In this document: positions 57,989 to 64,000 of the stretch, one piece after another
Position numbering within the stretch: position 1 is the stretch's first letter
Layout of the letters: every line of letters begins with the position of its first letter
DNA from: Cryptomeria japonica
Taxonomy: Eukaryota > Streptophyta > Pinopsida > Cupressales > Cupressaceae
Reading direction: 5' to 3'
Length of the DNA: 64,000 bases
NCBI RefSeq assembly: GCF_030272615.1
Contig: NC_081407.1
Location: forward strand, 148,985,744 to 149,049,743
The notes under the pieces: model-generated
Told to the model about the DNA's origin: nothing
The model's input: the letters and a program-made list of their open reading frames with translations, nothing else
The model's database searches: none
Position numbers and translations under genes: made by a program

Positions 57989-57993
57989 GACAC
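57989..57993. repeat. Right target-site duplication of the nested LTR element
   Basis: GACAC, matching 55464-55468. Confidence 0.85.
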
Positions 57994-59624
57994 CACTTAT
58001 TACCATAATTGGAACTTAAGATCTCTTCATAATGATGATCTTTGCAAGTTGGCGGAGAAATTAAGAGGTGTCCCTTCGCATGCCTCCTGGAGCTGGCGGA
58101 CGCATGCCTTGGGAAACACCACTAAAAGTAATTATTGCAACTTGCACAATAATTTGGCTATTGCTCGGTCGATTTCTCTTATCTCCAGCTCTGGTTTTTC
58201 CTTCTACATATCCTTCTTCAGGTCTACGCTGCATCTCAACTTCACTCTAGAGGAAGCTATCATGGGGGGGGATTTAGTCCGGGTGGATTCAGACACTATT
58301 GACGACTGTTTTCGTAATGACCCTTGCATCTGGATGTATGCTAAGGGGGAATCATCCCGTTCATGGAAGCCATGATGGGGTTTGACGAAAACCCGTCCAT
58401 GCAGTTTGTCAACAACTGGAATGATAGGAGAGTGGTCATGGGGGACATTTCATTTGAAATTAGTGAGGAAGTTATCACCCAGGCTACGGGTCTCTCTATG
58501 GAGGGTAGGAAGTGGAAGAAAACAAGCAAGGTTGCGGATGAGAACAACACTAACCGCTTCTTCAAAAAGGGCGAGGAACCGGCCAAAATGCGTTGGGGTT
58601 TCAACAGGTAATGCTTACCCTACTCGTGGGACCAGGTGTGCAAGATAATTATGAAATACTTTACCCTCGAAGGAAGGTATGGCATTTTTTACTATTACCA
58701 TTTCCCGTTGCTCAATCACTTTCACAACCATGACACCATCTCTTTTTCGTTCTTTCTCCTGCATGCCTTTGAATCCACTATTAAAGATGTCTGCCACTGC
58801 ATGAGTCAAGAGGGTAATTATACCATCCTCCACCAGGGGCTGATGTTTCGACTTTACAATTTTCACAAGGCCCTGTATCTCCCTAAGCCCATCTTGGTCC
58901 AACCTGCTCCCTCCATCCAGGGTCCCTCTGTTGGTTCTAAAAAAGGCCTCAAAAAGACTTCGAAAAATCCGATGACACCTTGTCAATCCCCTGATCAAGG
59001 CCCTCCCTTCCCCCTCAAAATTGGAGAGAAAAACAAAAGCAACCCCTCTACTTCCTTCTTGTCGAGTCAGATGCGGAGGAGGGTATCACCCCACGAAGGT
59101 CCCATAGGTTTGCCAACAAGCCACGGATGAAGCAAATCGTCGTGAGAAAGAACTATGCTAATGAGGAAGAGGATGACTATGAGAAAGCGGAAAGTGAAAA
59201 GGGAGAGGAGGAAATGGAGGCTACGAAGGGCTCAAATTCCTCCAAACTGGGCACAAACATCCTCGACTCAGAGACTTTCAAGGAGGATATTAAGAACACC
59301 TCCCCTGTTTCTAACACTTCCCCACCTCATATCTTTGAGGGGGACAGAAGGAATTCTGAAGGTGGGCAGACTATTGCAGATGGTAGGGAGAAGGAAGAGG
59401 TGGTGCAGTGTACGAGTTGCAATGCTATCTCTGATGACTTAAATGGCGTGAAGAAAAAAATGGAGTATCTGGAGTCTTATGTCAACAAAATAGGGAAATT
59501 TGCCGTCAAAGTTATGCACTCTTTGGCTACCTCTTTGTGCTTGGTCCACCAGGAAAAGGTGGAACAGGGCGGGCTGGAAAGCGACACCACAAAGGAATTG
59601 TTCCAAATCCTGGCGGAAGACTAG

Positions 59625-59976
59625 ACCAGGCTTATGCTCTCCAAGCACATGGGTGCTAAAAAAAACGATTAATGGTTGAAACCTTTCCTTTTTGTTATAG
59701 TTTTTTTCGTTGGAACAACTGTTTCCTTGGTAATCTTGCTACTTTTAACAGTTATTATAGTTTAAACAATATGCTGGTTTAAAGCTGCTTAAGGCACTTT
59801 TTGGACGAGATTGTTTTCAATCTTGGATTATCCATTAGCGGTATGCAATTTTTGTTTTTGAGGACTAAAGTAGGGATTGGCTGATTGCCGTTAGGCAGCT
59901 GTGTGTGTGCTAGAAGTGCTTTTTTTTTTCTGTGTCTTTAGGTCAGCCCCCTTATTTTGGTTGCTTTATAATAAAA
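59625..59976 (+). other. LINE 3' untranslated region
   Basis: T-rich, ending GGTTGCTTTATAATAAAAAAC. The last bases resemble the end of the retroposon at 4873 (CCTAATAAAAAAC), suggesting a shared 3' end signal. Confidence 0.65.
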
Positions 59977-59992
59977 AACATACATAACACAT
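59977..59992. repeat. Right 16-bp target-site duplication of the LINE
   Basis: Exact copy of 49233-49248. Confidence 0.88.
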
Positions 59993-61009
59993 ACATCACA
60001 TTATCAAAAACAAATATTCTATATTAAATATATCATACATCATGAATCAAAACCAACCGAATCAATTTATTATAAAGTGACATTAAACTTGGAATGCCAA
60101 TGGTGGATGTGGGAACAATTGATTAATGTGTCTACTAATAAAACAAGGGCTGCAGGGCAGCGAAGTTCCTACTCAAGATTGTAAAAACAATTTTTGTTTT
60201 GTTTAGTTTGTTTATATTAAAAAAGTGCTTTTAAAAAAAATTTATTTACATTTAAAAATGGTTTTTATCTAAGGTCAACAATTGGACTTGAACACATTGA
60301 CATTAGATCAATTGGAAACTGCACGAGTTCAAATCGCAGCATAAACAAATGTAATTTTTTCCACTTCTTCATATACAAATTATTATAGCTTATTTCTAAG
60401 TAAAATTAAAAAGATCAAAATCTAATTAGATTAAGAAAAACGTGTATGAATTCACAAATCTATTAGCTATCTCACAAAGCGAAGGATCATGTGACATATA
60501 AATTATATACTAAATCTGAAATATGTAATTTAATTTCAAAAATTTTAACTTGACATAGATAAAATATAATATAATTAATCCAAACAAAAAATTATACAAA
60601 ATTACAAGAATGATTGTGAGCTCTCCTCTTTAATTTTCTACTGACCAAGCATCTTTCCATTTAATTTTGAGTGTTCCTCACCTTAGTCCTTTTCCCCTCT
60701 CTCCTCCAACTTTTCATTTCATAAATGTATAGGTCATGTGAAAACAATTCAATAAAGCATCCAGATTATCATAAAGTAGGCCTTGATCCGATTGCACTCT
60801 ATGCACTGATCTATATATACCCAGTGACCTGCATTGCACTCTATGCATCTCAATTTATGAAACAACAGTATGGTCTGGAATGCCAAATACTCAAAACAAG
60901 ACAGGAAACTTTCTAGAGACTGAAAATAAAACCTCGTCCCTTCATTATTACTGCAGGTCTGACACAGCACACGGTGCAAGCCTATTTTTCAAATTGCTCC
61001 ATATTAGCA
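59993..61009. other. AT-rich spacer and 3' flank of the PPR pseudogene
   Basis: No supported gene. ACGAGTTCAAATCGC near 60326 is box-B-like but has no tRNA body. A long minus-strand frame runs on to 60948 past the real PPR end only because of the deletion described for the PPR gene. Confidence 0.5.
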
Positions 61010-63646
61010 TCACCAATAATCTCCACTGATGGAAACGGTTAGCATCTCTCACAACAATTTCTCTTGCAACAATCTTGGAGATAAATTTTGTTGCAGCGTG
61101 GCAATCAGAACATACGCGAAGGTTCTTAACAACTCTTATAGTTGTTCCGGGTGGTGTGTTTAACAAACCAAAATCAATTGCTAACTTTTCACTATGGCGA
61201 GAGAGAAAAAATTCCTTTTCCTCCTCTTCCACGTCATTAGATAAATGTCTTGAATCTGGAAAATACCCTGCTGCCTTCATCTCCAAAGCCAATTTCTCCA
61301 ACTCTGCACAGATCTCCCGTGTCTGTGGATGTGATCTGTCTCCTACACAAAAAGCATGTACCATTTTATGGCCTTCAATCCAACTGCATCCAGGTATCTT
61401 TGTAACTCCTCTATCTTTCATCAATCTCCTTACCGTTTCAACCTCACCCCACCTGCCTACTTCTGCGTAGATGTTCGAGAGAAGAACATAAGTTGTAGCA
61501 TTATTAGGATCCAAATCTAAAATCAGCAGCGCTGTAAATACTCCTAAACCTATATTCATATGTGATTTACAGGCACCAAGGAAATACATCCACACAACCA
61601 CCACTGGTTTAATAAACACATCCACACAACCACCACTGGTTTAATTGGCATCTTAATGATAAAGTTTAGGGTGTGCACACATAATGATCAATTGTAGGTG
61701 TAATGCAATAAGGATTATGCATGTCATTGAAGTATGTACAGCCCTCATCTACTAAACCTATATGTCTACAGCGTCAGGATATGCTCCAGAGTGCTTCATT
61801 AATTCAAAGATTTTAAGAGCATCCTTGCAAAATCCATTGTGTGCATATCCTGCAATCATGGCATTCCATGAGACCACATTTTTTTGTGGCATTTTGTCAA
61901 ACAGTTCACGTGCCTTGTCCATGATTCCACATTTTCCATACATGTCTACCAAAGCATTTCCAACTATAATATCTGACAAAAATCCCCCTTCCATAATGCT
62001 TTGATGGATGTCCATACCTTGTTCCAAAGCTCCCATTTTGGCACAGGCAGGGAGATTGCTGGCAAATGTTGTGGGGTTTGGCTTTATACCTGCCAATTGC
62101 ATTTTCTTGAAAGTTTCTAATGCCTTTTCAAAAAATCCATTTTGTGCATATCCTGCAATCATGGCATTCCAGGAGACCACATTTCTGTGAGGCATTTCTT
62201 CAAATAGTTCACAAGCCTTGTCTATTCTTCAACATTTTGCATACATGTCTACCAAGGAAGTTGCAACTACAACATCTAACAAAATTCCTCTATCCTTTAT
62301 GCTTTGATGGATGTCTATAGCCTGTTCCAAAGCTCCCATTTTGGCACAGGCAGGGAGGATGCTGGCAAGGGTTGAGGAATTTGGCTTTACACCTGCCAAT
62401 TGCATTTGGTTGAAAGTTTCTAGAGCTTTTTCAACAAATCCATTTTGTGCGTATCCTGCAATCATGGCATTCCACGAAATGATATCTCTTTGCTGCATTC
62501 TGCCAAACAATTTGCGTGCCTTGTCTACGCTTCCACATTTTGCATACATGTCTACCAAAGTATTTCCAACTATAATATCTGACAAAAATCCTCCTTCCAT
62601 TACGCTTCGATGGATGTCCATACCCTGTTTCAAGGCTCCCATTTTGGCACACATGGGGAGGATGCTAGCAAAGGTTGTAGAGTCTGGCTTTATAGCTGCC
62701 AATTGCATTTGCTTGAAAATTTCTAAAGCATTTTCGACAAATCCGTTCTGTGCATATCCTGATATCAACGAATTCCATGAGACAATATCCCTTTGAGGCA
62801 TTCTGTCAAACAGTTCGCGTGCCTTGTCTATGTCTCCACACTTTGCATACATGTCTACCAGAGCATTTCCAACTATAATATCTGACAAAAACCCCCCTTC
62901 CATCATGCTTTGATGGATGTCGATACCCCAAACCAAAGCTCCCATTTTGGCACAGGCAGGGAGGATACTGGCAAAGGTTGTGGTGTCCGGCTTTATACCG
63001 TCCAGTTGCATTTGCTTAAAAGTTTCTAAAGCCTTTTCAGCAAATCCATTATGTGCATACCCTGCAATCATTGCAGTCCATAAGAAAGCATTTCTGTGAG
63101 GGATTCTATCGAACAATTTACGCGCCTTGTCTATGCTTCCACATTTTGCATACATGTCCACCAGGCAGTAGCAACTACAATATCTGACAAAATTAGTCCA
63201 TCATTTATACTTTTATGAATGTCCATACCCTGTTCCAAAGCTCCCATTTTGGCACAGGCTGGGAGTACGCTGGCAAGTGTATAGTGGTCGGGTTGGAGAC
63301 CTGTTTGTTGCATATGGTGAAACAGTGTGACTGCCTCGCGACACTACCCATGTCTTCCATATGCTGCAATAATAGTATTCCATGAGACCCTGTCTCGTTC
63401 TTTCATGTGGTCAAACAATCTGCGGGCATCTACCAAACTTCCGCACTTGACATACAAGGAAATAAGCTTATTATGAATAGTTGTGCGTGTAGAAAATGTA
63501 AATTGCCCGTGAACGATAAAAGAGTGGACATTTTTCCCTTGTAAAAAAGCGTTCTTGAAAATAAAGATCTGTAATAATTGAAGATATGCAGAGTAGTTTT
63601 CAGGGGGTTTGTGTGTAGTAAGCAGAATGTGCATCGCCTCCTTCAA
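61010..63646 (-). pseudogene. PPR protein, PLS class with E and DYW domains (pseudogene)
   Basis: PLS-class PPR-DYW proteins edit C to U in organelle transcripts (family knowledge). The minus-strand frame starts at 63646 (MKEAMHILLTT). Its core is a series of PPR triplets whose anchor AKMGALEQG-type segment recurs at 62029, 62332, 62635, 62938 and 63240, that is every 303 bp (101 codons). The E region contains NATTYVLLSNIYAEVGRW and GCSWIEG; DYW has HSEKLAIDFGLL and LRVCSDCHAATKFIS. Breaks: TAG at 63344, a 1-bp loss near 63160 (the spacing there is 302), TGA at 62229, stops near 61758, a missing stretch and a 32-bp tandem duplication near 61587-61644, and a deletion in the DYW tail. No intron is seen, as usual for PPR genes. 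Confidence 0.88.
61587..61645. repeat. 32-bp tandem duplication in the PPR pseudogene
   Basis: CATCCACACAACCACCACTG plus GTTTAAT occurs twice, 32 bp apart. The length is not a multiple of three, so it shifts the frame. Confidence 0.85.
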
Positions 63647-64000
63647 CTTAATGCTGTGAGAGAGACATTTTCTAATTGTAATTGGAGTTATTCAGTCTAC
63701 GTTTACCACGACAACAATGCCAGTGGTAAGCCTGTAAGCATTATCACTTACAGGTTTTTAAGCTTTCAAAACCAAACAAACATTAACAGTAGAAGGAGAG
63801 GGAACCTTAAAAAAAAGGGGCCGAGCTCAACAAGAAAAATATCTCTGTACAATAAAAACAAGAATAGAAAACTGAAACTTGCAAATTTATACAAGAATAG
63901 AACATCTACGGGGTTGAATGGTTGCCATAACAAGTGTATACTAATACTGTTAAACCATAAATAACCTTTTTCTGTAGGCCAAATGCCAAGAATTATGGCT
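63647..64000. other. 5' flank of the PPR pseudogene, no gene
   Basis: A/T-rich with a long AAC/AAA-rich stretch. The plus-strand frame at 63578-63964 is antisense to the PPR start and has no domain. No clear promoter element can be assigned. Confidence 0.5.

Larger units (their letters stand above)
55365..59624 (+). pseudogene. LINE ORF3, unknown protein, split by a nested LTR element
   Basis: The frame before the nested insertion (ending HSKDT at 55468) continues directly after it (YYHNWNLRSLHNDDLCKLAEK, from 57992) once one copy of GACAC is discounted, so one ORF was interrupted. A frameshift near 58363 leads to FMEAMMGFDENPSMQFV, then ISFEISEEVITQATGLSMEG. A stop (58609) and further text to 59130 follow, then an acidic tail in a third frame (59127-59624) with CTSCNAISDDLNGVKKKMEY coiled coil. 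The family is not recognised. The start is uncertain; the region 55182-55365 after ORF2 has no clear ATG for it. It could be a separate gene of this LINE family or a captured protein. Confidence 0.55.
49249..59976 (+). mobile_element. Full-length L1-type LINE with three ORFs, interrupted by a nested LTR element
   Basis: Bounded by a perfect 16-bp direct repeat and ending in CTTTATAATAAAAAAC. It comprises a short 5' region, ORF1 (49301-51041), ORF2 (51038-55181) and ORF3 (about 55365-59624), then a 3' untranslated region. Removing the nested element (55469-57988) and its duplicated GACAC leaves about 8.2 kb. Plant L1 LINEs normally have two ORFs (family knowledge), so the third is unusual. Stops and frameshifts in all ORFs make this copy inactive. 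Confidence 0.85.

Noticed and set aside
60290-60350. Possible tRNA remnant (GAGTTCAAATCGC)
   Set aside because: Only a box-B-like word is present; no cloverleaf can be drawn.
60948-61009. C-terminal extension of the PPR protein beyond the DYW end
   Set aside because: It arises only because a deletion shifted the frame past the genuine GDYW stop at 61010-61012.

Overview
The window is plant nuclear DNA from a large, repeat-rich genome, most likely a gymnosperm and probably a conifer. Two things point that way. One is a DYW-type pentatricopeptide repeat (PPR) gene relic built from almost identical 303-bp units. The other is a dense nest of Ty3/Gypsy (Tat-type), Copia-type, LINE and SINE-like elements in AT-rich sequence. 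I see no intact host gene, no rRNA or tRNA gene, no CRISPR array and nothing bacterial. The species is not determined.

Layout, left to right. 1-2678: a small non-autonomous Copia-type LTR element, cut by the window edge. 2679-5813: old repeated DNA holding a 1.68-kb LINE-like retroposon with a 15-bp target duplication and a tRNA-derived SINE-like head. 5814-20851: a complete, young Tat-type Ty3/Gypsy element with a tRNA-Trp primer site, an upstream ORF, an uninterrupted 2426-residue Gag-Pol and a 5-bp target duplication. Its two LTRs match except at the U5 end. 20857-21820: more of the same repeated DNA. 21821-30250: a decayed, truncated second Tat-type element with a tRNA-Lys primer site. 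30251-35612: repeated AT-rich DNA and a second SINE-like head. 35613-42354: a complete non-autonomous element with Copia-type ends that encodes a zinc-knuckle Gag and a roughly 1140-codon protein of unknown function, but no polymerase, protease or integrase. 42932-44030: an LTR fragment. About 44030-48300: a badly decayed Copia polyprotein on the minus strand, mixed with a duplicated segment of about 500 bp. 49249-59976: a full-length L1-type LINE with a 16-bp target duplication, ORF1, ORF2 and an unexpected third ORF. That third ORF is split by a 2520-bp minus-strand copy of the same non-autonomous family seen at position 1. 61010-63646: a PPR-DYW pseudogene on the minus strand.

The elements interact in informative ways. 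Paralogous copies of the flanking repeats supply ready-made empty sites that confirm insertion boundaries. The two Tat elements share an upstream ORF and two leader hairpins despite strong nucleotide divergence. The third LINE ORF and the large ORF of the Copia-type element share a short motif pattern, and both look like accessory proteins carried by retroelements. Most premature stops in the older elements are one C-to-T step from a sense codon, as expected from decay of methylated DNA. All domain calls were made by reading translations by eye; no database search was run.
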